Origin: Saprospiraceae bacterium
GTDB lineage: Bacteria; Bacteroidota; Bacteroidia; Chitinophagales; Saprospiraceae
Assembly: GCA_016710265.1 (NCBI GenBank)
Contig: JADJJL010000007.1
Span: 1-64,000, forward strand
Length of the DNA stretch: 64,000 bases
Reading direction: 5' to 3'
Position numbers and translations under genes: made by a program. The notes beneath the pieces were generated by a model. The model was not told where the DNA came from and made no database searches. It saw only the letters and a list, made by a program, of their open reading frames with translations. Shown here one piece after another: positions 9,255 through 19,264 of the stretch. Position 1 is the first letter of the stretch, and every line of letters begins with the position of its first letter.

Positions 9255-11782
9255 TTAATTGTTTTGGAAATCAAACATCGATTTAATCTTTAATTGTGAT
9301 GCATTCAATTGAAATTGTTCAGTACTAACAAATATTTCTTTCCATTCCTGAGGTGCAAGATCAAAGTAATTGGGATAAAATTTTAAGTCTCCAATCTCCT
9401 GTAGCCAAGTTGCTTTTACAAATTGATCTGCTTTAATCTTAAATTTAAAACCTGTTTTAGAAGCATGCAAACTGTCAATTTCGAATTTTGGTTTTTTAAA
9501 TTCGATATTTTTAATGACATTATTAAAATAAATATTCTGGCTTGAAAAATCTTTGTATTCCCAGTCAACCACACCAAAAATCATTTTATCCTCTGGTTGA
9601 TCTATAAAATCTAGCAGATTTAATTGATAAATGGTATTTGCTTGCTCAGCATCAGGAATCATTGAGGTTTTCCATTGAAAATACTCCTTGCCTTCAATGT
9701 CTATGATCCTTAATTTTATTTTAAGAGAATCCTGATCTACCAAATCTGAACTATAAACTAAAGTCCAAGAGTTTCCATCTACTTTTAATTGACATAAGAT
9801 TGGTTGGTATAAATGGCTTACTCTATGATGAAGCGCTTTCCAATTTCCATCATGATCTATACTTGACCAGGAAATCCCAGGCCAACAATCATTGAGTTGC
9901 CAATACAAAGTTCCCATACAATAAGGTTTAGCCATACGATGTTCGATAACCCCTTGTCCAATACCATCCGCTTGGAGTACTTGGTTTAAGTAGACAAATC
10001 CTACTAAATCTTTAGGGGCTGGCATTTCGTGAGAGGAGTATGTTTCAATAATCTGTTGGCCTTTTGGATGCTTCTGGTGGGACAATAATATTTTTGAATC
10101 AAGGTGCAAATCATTTTCATCCACAAATTTGGAAAGCGTCTTTACATCAGGAAAACTTTGAAAACCAAATTCACTCATAAATCGTGGCACTCTGCTTTTA
10201 AGACTTCAAAGGGCATTTCATCGTGCCATATACCCCAATCATGGGCATCGCCCTCTGATTTAAATCGAGGATCACCTCTGCCATACAATGGTGAGGACTC
10301 AATGTACGATATCCGGTTTCCATTTTCTTTTACAATACCAGGCAAAATTTCTTGGAAAAGTTTTTGATAATCAAACCAAATTCTCTCACTTGTTTTTTTG
10401 GACATATCCTTTTGCCAACCCCAATTGTGCCATGCTTCATTGCTTTCGTTGTTTCCACACCAAAGCGCAATGGATGGATGCGAAGATAGTCTTGAAACTT
10501 GTTCTTTAGCTTCTACAGCAGCATTATTTAGAAAATCAACATGCCCCGGATACATGGCACAAGCATACATAAAGTCCTGCCATACCATAATTCCATATTG
10601 ATCACACGCGGTATAGAAACTATCTTTTTCGTAAGATCCTCCTCCCCAAACACGGATCATGTTAAAATTACTTTTTGCCAGGGACTTTATAAATGAATCT
10701 GGATTTTTATGGTATAAATCTAAGACATCGGCTGGGACGTAATTTGCACCTTTAATAAAAATAGCTTTTCCATTGACTAAAAAATAAAAACTCTTTCCAA
10801 AATCATCAGGCTCTTGAATCAAAGTAATGGTACGAATGCCAAATTTCTTTTGCATGTTTGATTTTAATATTGTCTGGGTTTTATCAAACAATGAAAGTGA
10901 GGCATGATGCATAAACGGTTCTCCTTGACCAGAAGGCCACCAAAGCTTGGGATTGTAAATTACAAATTCAAATGCATGTTCGGTTCTACCCGCGTCGTAT
11001 TCAAACTCCATTAGAAAGCTGTCTTTGTCTATCTCTAACAGTAAGTTTCCTTGACCATTAGTTGGACTTTGAACATTGACAATCAATTCAAGCAATGCTT
11101 GATTTTCTCCAATTTCTTGAGTATGAATTCTAAAATCTTCAACAATAATTTGATTGGTAAATTTTAGCCTGGGCAAATTTCTGATCGCGCATCCAGTCAT
11201 TTTAGGTCCAAAGTCCCATCCAAACAAAAACTGAGGTTTTCTTAGCATTACTCGTTCACTGCCAGGGAGAGGGTAGGCCAATTCAGAATACTTTTGCTTG
11301 GCATAAGCCAAAGTTGGATTAAAGCGAATTTCTAATAAATTGTTTTTCTCTAAAAGTAAATTTTTGCATTCAGTCCTCCAATTTCTAAAAGAATTGTCCG
11401 CGACTAAAATTTTTGAATGATTCAAATAAATCTCTGCATAACCATCTAAACCTTCAAATTCTGATTCTATGGTACTGGAATTTAATAATGCAGTGTCTAA
11501 ATCAAATCGGGTTCTAAACAACCAAGTTTGTTCGTCTACCCAAGCAATTTTGACTTCTTGATCTTGCCAATAGGGGTTTTCAATGAACCCATCCGAATTT
11601 AAAATATTATAAATACTATTTGGCAAATTACAGGATTTCCATGTCTCATCCTCAGCTTTTTTGTATTCCCATTTATCCAAATAATACCATTGCTGACTTG
11701 AAATAGTAGAAAAAAAATTCATAGCCATAAAGCACAAAAATGGATAAACAATATATAATTTTAGTCTTTGAACTCCAATCAT
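9255..11782 (-). CDS. Beta-mannosidase, glycoside hydrolase family 2, with one frameshift
   Basis: GH2 beta-mannosidase releases terminal beta-mannose from oligosaccharides. A signal segment (LYIVYPFLCFMAMNFFSTIS) suggests export. The GH2 jelly-roll follows (FEGLDGYAEIYLNHSKIL), then the catalytic barrel: FNMIRVWGGGSYEKDSFY, the acid/base Glu in WCGNNESNEAW (near residue 445) and, after the break, the nucleophile Glu in RFMSEFGFQSFP. LYWQLNDCWPGISWSSIDHD also matches the family. Two frames meet at about 10190: adding one A to the AAAA run (T run 10196-10199 on the plus strand) joins PFEVLK to SRVPRFMSEFG. This looks like a sequence error. The combined length is about 842 aa. Confidence 0.88.
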
Positions 11783-11828
11783 TTTGCAAAATTACACCCT
11801 TTAGACTAGCTTTTGACCTTGAGTCAAT

Positions 11829-11856
11829 AAAAAAGCCCTCTGTTAGACAGAAGGCT
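11829..11856 (-). terminator. Intrinsic terminator for the Cys-rich protein gene
   Basis: On the minus strand, AGCCTTCTGT, a short loop and ACAGAGGGCT form a hairpin (one unpaired base per arm), followed at once by six T. It lies 27 bases past the stop of the 11883-12272 gene and before the mannosidase, separating the two transcripts. Confidence 0.75.
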
Positions 11857-11882
11857 CTTATAACTAATGAACTAAATTTAAA

Positions 11883-12272
11883 TTAGTTTACCGGCGAAGT
11901 ATTTTCGGCCTTTGATTTCGAGCAAGATTTTGCTCCAGATTTAGAGCAGCATCCTTTAGTAGACTTAGTCTCAGAAGTAGCAGCTGCCTCTGGTGTATAA
12001 TTCACAAACATTGCTTTACCTTCATCATACATAACCTGAGTAGATACAGTCACACCTTTTTCATCTGTGGTGCTTCTGTAAAAACTAAGTTTTCCAGAAT
12101 TTTCACAAACTTTCTTTTCAATACTTGGATCCAATTCAGCAGCTTTAATGGCCGCACTGGCTGATTTTGAGGAACAACATCCGCTAGCTTTTGATTTAGA
12201 ACAAGCTTGTGCAGACAACTGAACCATACCCCCTACAAAAAATACACATAAAACAAAAAATAAATTCTTCAT
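11883..12272 (-). CDS. Secreted Cys/Ser/Lys-rich small protein
   Basis: This 129-aa protein has a signal peptide (LFFVLCVFFVGGMVQLSAQA) and two Cys-rich clusters: CSKSKASGCCSSKSAS after the signal and GCCSKSGAKSCSKSK near the C-terminus. Between them is a small conserved-looking domain, ELDPSIEKKVCENSGKLSFY. The paired Cys motifs suggest metal binding or disulfide cross-linking, but that is inference. I do not recognise a named family. Its ATG is only 6 bases from the annotated ATG of the divergent gene at 12279, which argues that the neighbour's real start is further in. Confidence 0.75.
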   Translation of the reverse strand: MKNLFFVLCVFFVGGMVQLSAQACSKSKASGCCSSKSASAAIKAAELDPSIEKKVCENSGKLSFYRSTTDEKGVTVSTQVMYDEGKAMFVNYTPEAAATSETKSTKGCCSKSGAKSCSKSKAENTSPVN

Positions 12273-12278
12273 AATTTA

Positions 12279-12788
12279 ATGGATTTAACTAATTTTGGCT
12301 TAAAGATACAACGGGTTTTGGATAATTTGTATACCATATCTAAGTTTTTTAACATAATTTTAAACGGTCTGAATCGTAATATATTCATAAATAGTGTTTT
12401 ATGCTTAATGTTGCTTTTGACTACAACGAATTGCGGAAGAAACAAAAGTATTCAACTTGATCAAGAGGACTTAATTAGATTTGGACACGGGGGTGGAGTA
12501 CTTGGAAAGGAATATGTGTTTTTCTTAAAAAGAGATGGCACCATCTTTGGCCAAGATTATAAACCTGGCCAATTGAATTCAAACCAGTTAAAGCAAGTAA
12601 ATAAAAATATCGGTTTTTTAAAACTGCGTTCAAACAGTTTTAATCAACCTGGAAATATCTATCAATTCATTGAAGTGGAAAATGTAAATCATGTTTGGAG
12701 CAGAATTGTGTGGGACCCACATGATCCTAATGCACCCGATGAACTTCAATTATTTTACAATTTTGTTTTTCATTTTTTAAAAACATAA
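12279..12788 (+). CDS. Hypothetical lipoprotein
   Basis: The reading frame carries a lipobox-like stretch, FINSVLCLMLLLTTTNCGRN, followed by a soluble domain with FGHGGGVLGKEYVFFLKRDG and IGFLKLRSNSFNQPGN. The ORF begins at 12279, but this leaves no promoter room from the divergent gene, and the first 40 residues do not look like a leader. The real start is probably downstream and may use a non-ATG codon, since the in-frame ATG at 12408 would leave only nine residues before the Cys. The function is unknown. It ends 3 bases before the protease gene. Confidence 0.6.
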   Translation: MDLTNFGLKIQRVLDNLYTISKFFNIILNGLNRNIFINSVLCLMLLLTTTNCGRNKSIQLDQEDLIRFGHGGGVLGKEYVFFLKRDGTIFGQDYKPGQLNSNQLKQVNKNIGFLKLRSNSFNQPGNIYQFIEVENVNHVWSRIVWDPHDPNAPDELQLFYNFVFHFLKT

Positions 12789-12791
12789 GGT

Positions 12792-15700
12792 ATGAAAAAT
12801 ATTTTCTTTACATTGACTACCTACATAGTTTTTAGTATTTGCTTAGAAGCTCAGGTTCTTAAAAAAGTCGTGTTTGAAGGAAATATTGAATTGCCAAAGA
12901 GTCCTAAAATACTACGAAAAGGAAATCATACTTCAGAAGGTGGGTTTTTTCTGAAGCAAAACAAAACGACGAAATTCCCTATCCTAAGTATGCATCCAGC
13001 GCAAATAAAAAATGCGACAGGTGGAATATCCAATCTGAGCATGAGCGATCAGGGTTATCCTAGCAGGTTTGAAATGAAACTTGATGCATTACCAAGAACA
13101 TCAGAAGCCAGAAAAGAATTTCTAACAAACACGCTCATTAATACTTTGTCTGTTGATGAATCCGATCAGATTCATTACATAGTTTCTAAAGTTGAAACAG
13201 ATGTATTCGGCATTGAGCATTACCACCTTAATCAAATTTTACATGGTATAGAAGTATTGGATGGCGATTTTAAACTGCATGTGTATCCTGATCAGAGATT
13301 GGTTGCTCATGGTTATGTTCAACAGATCGGCCAAAATATTGCTACTCCTCGAAACAATGTAGATAATTTGGATCAAATATTGAATAAATTTTTTGAACAA
13401 AAAGGGATCAAAGTAGAGTCCTCTACTTTAGATTTTCTTGAAAATGGCATTCAATTCAGCAAAGAATACTTTTGGAAACATCCGGAAAGAAAAACCTGGT
13501 ATCTTATTCGATTGGTTAGGGTTATACCCAATCAAGCAGAGCATTGGGAATTATATGTAGATACTCAAAATGGAGAAGTCATTAAATCTTTGCGGAATAT
13601 TTGTAATTTATATTATCCAAATGAAAACCACAAGGATCATTCCGATTGTAAAATAATGAAGACCGAAGAATATCCGGGACCTGAAATGGGATCTGGATTT
13701 GACCTTTTTAACCAAAGAAGGGATTTTGGGATTTGGAAAGAAGGCAATATTTTATATGATTGATGCATCAAAACCAATGTTTAATGCAACCACAAGTCGA
13801 TTACCCAACAATGGCGTTGGGGTAATAATTACCCTAGATGCACGAAATAGTGGCGCTAATTCTAACAGAATAGAGTTTATTTCAAATAACTCAAATTTAT
13901 GGACTTCAAGTGTCGCAATTTCAGCACATTTCAATGCTGCGGTCGCTCATGACTACTTTAGATCCACTTTTGGGAGAAATTCAATTTCAAACAATGGAGA
14001 CAACATAGTTTCGGTGATCAATGTCACGGAAGAGAATGGACAATCCATGGACAATGCATTCTGGAATGGAAAAGCAATCTATTATGGCAATGGAAACAAG
14101 GCATTTAGTAGTTTGCCGAAGGCGCTGGATGTGGCTGGACATGAATTGACCCATGGAGTCATTCAAAATGCAGCCAACCTAATTTATGAAAATGAACCTG
14201 GCGCCATTAATGAATCGATGGCTGACATTTTTGGAGCCATGATGGATAGAAATGATTGGACTGTGGGTGAGGAAGTAGTTCTCAAAAGTCATTTTCCATC
14301 TGGCGCAATGAGAAGTTTATTAGACCCTCACAATGGAGGATCCAGCCTAAACGATCCAGGTTGGCAACCTCGACATGTCAATGAACAATACAAAGGCACT
14401 TTGGACAATGGAGGAGTCCATATCAATAGCGGTATTCCTAATCACGCTTTCTATTTATTCGTTAAAAAATTATCGGAACTAAGGACGGAATCATCTGCCA
14501 AAAGCATTGCTGAAAGAGTTTATTACAGAGCATTGACCACTCATCTAATGCGCAATTCAAATTTTAAAGAGTTGAGGTCTGCGATTGAACTAGCATGTTC
14601 TGACCTATTTTCCGCCACCCCTGATGTTTTACCAGCAGCTCAATCAGCTTTTGAAATGGTTGGTATAATTAAACCAGGAACAACGCCTCCTCCTGACAAT
14701 GAAATTGCTCCCAATCCAGGCAAAGAATTCTTAGTTTGTACCGATTTAAATAGAAATGGGGTGTACCTGTATGACTTTGCCAATGCACCTGTCACACTCA
14801 GTAATCGTAAAATTTATTCTAAACCATCTGTGACCGACAATGGACAAGAGATTTTTTATGTGGGGGACAATAAACGGCTTTACCAGATTTATTATGATTC
14901 TACCATCCAAAAATTTATCGATTTTGAAATCGACGACAATCCAATTTATCGAAATGTCAGTGTGTCCAAAGATGGTAGATTACTAGCAATCCTGTACAAC
15001 ACAGAGGAGAATAAAATCCATGTTTATGATTTTGTAACTGAGGTCTACAATACTTTTAGCATATACAATCCAACCTCATCGGGAGGTGCAACATTCGACG
15101 TCCTCTATGCCGATCAAATGGATTTTGATTTAAGTGGTCAATATCTAATGTATGATGCACTCAGTGTAATTTCTGGATCAGGAATAGAATATTGGGACAT
15201 CGCATTTTTAAGGGCTTTCGACAATGCTGAAAATAATTTTGACGACGGTTACATTAGTAAATTGATTGCCAAATTACCAGAAAATACAAGTGTTGGAAAT
15301 CCAATTTTTTCAAAAAATAGTCCAGATGTTCTTGCTTTTGACTATATTGAATCAGAATTCTTTTCCACGAATTACGCTTTATTGGGAGCCAATCTCGAAG
15401 AAAATAAGGCCAGCAGTATTTCTGACAATAGAGATCGTTTGGCTTATGCAAGTTTTGGCGTAAAAGACAATGCAATACTCTATGATAGTAAGGATAATTT
15501 AGATGCACAGTCGCTTAGTGTGAAGCCGCTGAATGCCAGTAAAATTACTTCTAACGGTCCTGAAAATGTAGTATTAAGAAATGCAAAATGGGGAACATGG
15601 TTTGCACTTGGCTCTAGAAAATTGGTAAACACCGATGATTTAAACTCAATAACACAATTTGATGTAATTCCTAATCCTTTTGGCGAGGATATTTATTTAA

Positions 15701-15900
15701 AACTATATTCGAATTTTTCTCAATCCGCAAATCTTAAAATTACAAATCCAATTGGCAATGTGGTTTGGAATCAAAATTTGAACTTATCTGAAGGATTAAA
15801 TCAGTTTAAAATTCAAACCAACCATTTATCTACTGGGTGTTATATCTTATCCGTTCAGTTTCAGGAAGGGACTAAATCCATAAAATTACTTAAAAATTAA
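12792..15900 (+). CDS. Secreted M4 (thermolysin-like) metalloprotease with beta-propeller and T9SS sorting domain, one frameshift
   Basis: Zinc metalloprotease exported by Sec and the type IX system. In order: signal peptide (IFFTLTTYIVFSICLEAQ), FTP/PepSY-type propeptide (YHLNQILHGIEVLDGDFKLH), M4 catalytic domain with the zinc motif HELTH (bases 14140-14154) and third ligand Glu in GAINESMADIFGA, then GGVHINSGIPNHAFYL. A TolB/WD-like beta-propeller follows (VTDNGQEIFYVGDNKRL, VSVSKDGRLLAILYN), then a C-terminal sorting domain (FDVIPNPFGEDIYLKLY ending IKLLKN). Two frames must be joined near 13740-13755 (FGIWKEG to FYMIDASKPMFN), probably an indel error. Fusion of M4 to a propeller is notable. 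Confidence 0.88.
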
Positions 15901-15952
15901 ATAGTTGAATTTTGTCATAGATTCAAAATATTCACTGCAAAAATCAAGCAAT

Positions 15953-17535
15953 ATGCCTAATACAAATTGTCTTAAAGGTGGTCTTCAACCTTATGTTCCT
16001 TCTGCGGAAAAGCCATGGAATGAAAAAAGGATCCACCATTTATACAATAAACTCTCTAACGGCGCACCACTTCATCTAATTCGCGCTGCAAAATCCAACT
16101 CACCTTCTGTGATCATTGATTTTCTTTTGAATGCAGCAACCACCCATCCTCTGCCTGGTGAAAAAAAATCAGGCGGTACTATTACTTGGGATTATACCTA
16201 TCCGTGGGCCAATGAAAAAACTTTGGATGCAGATGGTAATATAACTTATTACAAATACTTGGTCCTCGTCCAGCAATGGTTAAATGGTATGATCAGAGAA
16301 GGTATCAAACATAAATTGGTTCTTTTTGGTCCAATCATTTTGTGACTGAATCCGGTAGTTATGGCAATTATCCAAGCTGGGTATTTCAATATTATTATCT
16401 GTTACATAAAAATGCACTCGGAAATTTCAAAACATTTGTAGAGGATATAGGCCGAACCCCTGCCATGTTACATTATCTGGACGGGCGATTAAATATAAAA
16501 AACAGACCCAATGAAAATTATGCACGGGAATTGCTCGAATTGTTTACAATGGGGGTTGGAAATTATACCGAACAAGATGTCAAAGAAATAGCACGCGCTT
16601 TGACTGGTTGGCAATTGAGATATTCCACCACAGATTTATATCCTGTGGAGGTAGGTCAATTTTTATTTAGTTCAGGTAACCATGATTTCGGGACCAAACG
16701 AGTCCTTGGTCAATCCTTTACACCACAAGATGCTTCTCAGTTAGACAAAGGTGATTACAAATTGGTACACAATATTATTTTTAATCAACGAAAAAATGAG
16801 ATCGCAAAATTCATATGTACAAAATTGTATCGATTCTACATGTATGAATTTCCTCCAACTGAAATAATCGATGGCTTGGCTGACATTTTTATTCAATCCA
16901 ATTGGGAAATTTTAACTGTTTTAAAAGCTTTGTTTAAAAGTGAACATTTTTTTGAAGAAGAAAATATGGGAGTCAATATCAAAAGCAATATTGACAATTT
17001 TGTGCATTATTTTAGATCTCTGGACTTAAAACCAAATGAGGATTTTTTCTTTTATGATTTTGAAAGAAAAACAGATCCTGCTAATAACCTTAACAGAGAT
17101 GCTTTGGGATCTATTTACAACCAATGTGCCAATTTAGGTCAGACTTTATTTAATCCGGTAAATGTAGCTGGCTGGCAAGGACATAGAGCATGGTTGAGTG
17201 AATTTGTGTTGGTAAATAGATGGCGGTATAGTCGGGATCATGTGGACTATCATTTGCCTTATGCAAGTACGAAGGAAAAGTATCGCGAATTCCTCAAGTC
17301 ACTTACAGACCAAAGTACAAATCCCAATATTATTGTGCCTAAAGTAATGGAATATTTTATGACTTTGCCTATGCCTCAAGACATTGTAGAAACAGCCGTT
17401 TCCGTCTTTAAAGCAGGAGTACCGGCCAACTATTTTGAAGACGGCACCTGGGACCTGGATTATGTCACTGTACCAACGCAGTTTGCTAATTTGATGAAAT
17501 ACATTACGACCCTTCCTGAATACCAATTATTATAA
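15953..17535 (+). CDS. DUF1800 family protein, one frameshift
   Basis: DUF1800 proteins are encoded next to DUF1501 proteins in many Bacteroidota, Planctomycetota and others; their role is undefined, and secretion or a surface complex is suspected. Family marks seen: NWFWSNHFVTES-type motif (here LFWSNHFVTESGSYGNYPSW after joining frames), DIGRTPAMLHYLDG, RPNENYARELLELFTMGVGN, YTEQDVKEIARALTGWQL and NVAGWQGHRAWLSE. The ORF breaks at the T5 run 16323-16327; one added T restores LFWSNHFVTES. I prefer the start at 15953 (MPNTNCLKGGL), since the in-frame ATG at 15905 lies only 4 bases after the protease stop and adds an unconserved-looking extension. Confidence 0.85.
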
Positions 17536-17556
17536 ACCCATTTCAATATTTAAATA

Positions 17557-19245
17557 ATGAACAAGGAAAATAAAAATCAAGAATACAAACCCTTTAGAAA
17601 AGATCTGGGAGAAAAACACAATGAAGAACACATCGTTTGGAATAGAAGGCAATTTCTTTTAACCGGAGGGTTAGCAGGATTAGGTACTGTATTGTTAGGA
17701 GGCTTACCTGTGAGCTCACTCATGTCAGCCGGATTACCCAATGCAGTTGCACCAGGAGATGAAAATATTTTGGTATTAATTAAAATGTTTGGAGGAAATG
17801 ATGGATTGAATATGATATTTCCACATGCAGACACCGCTGGAAATACACAATATAAAACTTTACGACCGACCATTGCTCATCTATACAATACAGATTATAC
17901 AGATCAGACCATATTGGGCGGGTTTGGTTCTCCTACCCATGCCATGCCAGGTGTGATGGCCAATTTAATGCCCTTATGGAATGAAGGAAACATGGCAGTA
18001 ATGCACAATGTAGGTTATCCAAATCAAAATTATTCTCACTTTGCCTCTATAGATATTTGGTCATCTGCATCTGATGATTTACATGACAAAAGAATATCTT
18101 CAGGAATGATGGGAAGATATCTAGATCAGGATTTTCCGGCGTTTTCAGAAACTCCACCAACAGTTCCTCCTGCTCTAAGAATTGGCTATAGTACAGACTT
18201 ACTTTTTGCAGCTCCGGGAAATCAACAAATGGAATTGGTATTTAATGATCCCAATGAATTTTACCGATTGGCCCAATATGGAAAATTATATCCTACCGAC
18301 GGATTTGGAGATTGTCCTCAAGGAGAGGAGCGATCATATCTACGCCAACTCACCAACAATTCATTGCGGTATTCAACAGCAGTATCAAATGCATATGCCA
18401 AATCAACAAACAAAATTTCTTATCCTAGAAATACCACGAGCAGACTTGCAGATCAATTGGCGATTGTTTCCAGATTAATAAAAGGGCGTTTAGGAACTAG
18501 ACTCTACTTGGTAAATATAGATGGATTTGATACACACAGCAATCAAAAAGCTGCACATGCAAGATTAATGGGTGATTTGGCAAACTCTGTCAAAGCATTT
18601 TATGATGATTTAAAAATAGACAATGCTCAATCCAATGTGAATATTTTAACCTACTCTGAATTTGGTCGAACCATCAAAGAAAATGGTTCACTTGGTACAG
18701 ATCATGGTAATCTATCACCCATATTAATGTTTGGAGACGGTGTAAAAGGTGGATTCTACGGTGATCCCATCAATTTATCAGATTCCGCTTTAAATGGCAA
18801 TGGGACAGTGGTGTTCTATGAAACGCAAAAGAGTTTAGATTTTAGAAGAGTCTTCAGTTCGGTAATGAAAGATTGGATGTGCATTGATTCTGAATTGGTA
18901 GATTATTCTATGGGCAAGACCTATGCACCTCTGGATCTTATAGAAAACCCTTGCAATTTAAGCAAAGGCTCCAATTTTAATACCATTTTATTAGGCCATC
19001 AACCCAATGAATCCAATATCCGAACCCTAGATATTAAATTTGCGACACAATCTGCAAGTAATATTAAAGTATACGTCAAATCTTTGAGTGGATCCACGCT
19101 GGCCATTTTATTTGACCAATTTGCAAACAAAGGTTCTTATACCATACAATTTGATCCTGTCAAATGGAAGATTCCACCAGGTGAATATATGTATCAGATT
19201 GATGCATCCGGTAAAACTTTTTTGAGAAGATTTAATGTTGTCTAA
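17557..19245 (+). CDS. DUF1501 family protein with Tat-like signal
   Basis: This 562-aa protein starts with a twin-arginine-type leader: NRRQFLLTGGLAGLG (Arg30-Arg31) then a hydrophobic stretch. The DUF1501 (sulfatase-like alkaline phosphatase fold) body shows NILVLIKMFGGNDGLNMIFP, VMHNVGYPNQNYSHF, YLVNIDGFDTHSNQKAAH and LTYSEFGRTIKENGSLGTDH. The last 90 residues (LDIKFATQSASNIKVYVKS onward) resemble a short T9SS-style C-terminal domain. It lies 21 bases after the DUF1800 gene; the pair almost always occurs together. The substrate is unknown. Confidence 0.88.
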   Translation: MNKENKNQEYKPFRKDLGEKHNEEHIVWNRRQFLLTGGLAGLGTVLLGGLPVSSLMSAGLPNAVAPGDENILVLIKMFGGNDGLNMIFPHADTAGNTQYKTLRPTIAHLYNTDYTDQTILGGFGSPTHAMPGVMANLMPLWNEGNMAVMHNVGYPNQNYSHFASIDIWSSASDDLHDKRISSGMMGRYLDQDFPAFSETPPTVPPALRIGYSTDLLFAAPGNQQMELVFNDPNEFYRLAQYGKLYPTDGFGDCPQGEERSYLRQLTNNSLRYSTAVSNAYAKSTNKISYPRNTTSRLADQLAIVSRLIKGRLGTRLYLVNIDGFDTHSNQKAAHARLMGDLANSVKAFYDDLKIDNAQSNVNILTYSEFGRTIKENGSLGTDHGNLSPILMFGDGVKGGFYGDPINLSDSALNGNGTVVFYETQKSLDFRRVFSSVMKDWMCIDSELVDYSMGKTYAPLDLIENPCNLSKGSNFNTILLGHQPNESNIRTLDIKFATQSASNIKVYVKSLSGSTLAILFDQFANKGSYTIQFDPVKWKIPPGEYMYQIDASGKTFLRRFNVV

Positions 19246-19264
19246 AAATTCAAATGCCTAAATC

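Noticed and set aside
12279..12407. The first 43 codons of the 12279 frame as a real N-terminus
   Set aside because: They would leave only 6 bases to the divergent gene's ATG and do not form a signal peptide; the lipobox Cys appears at about residue 52.
15254..15508. Open frames antisense to or nested in the M4 protease, PNPase, fhs, hsdM and other large genes
   Set aside because: They lie wholly inside well-supported genes in other frames, have no promoter or ribosome-site support, and their translations show no family features.
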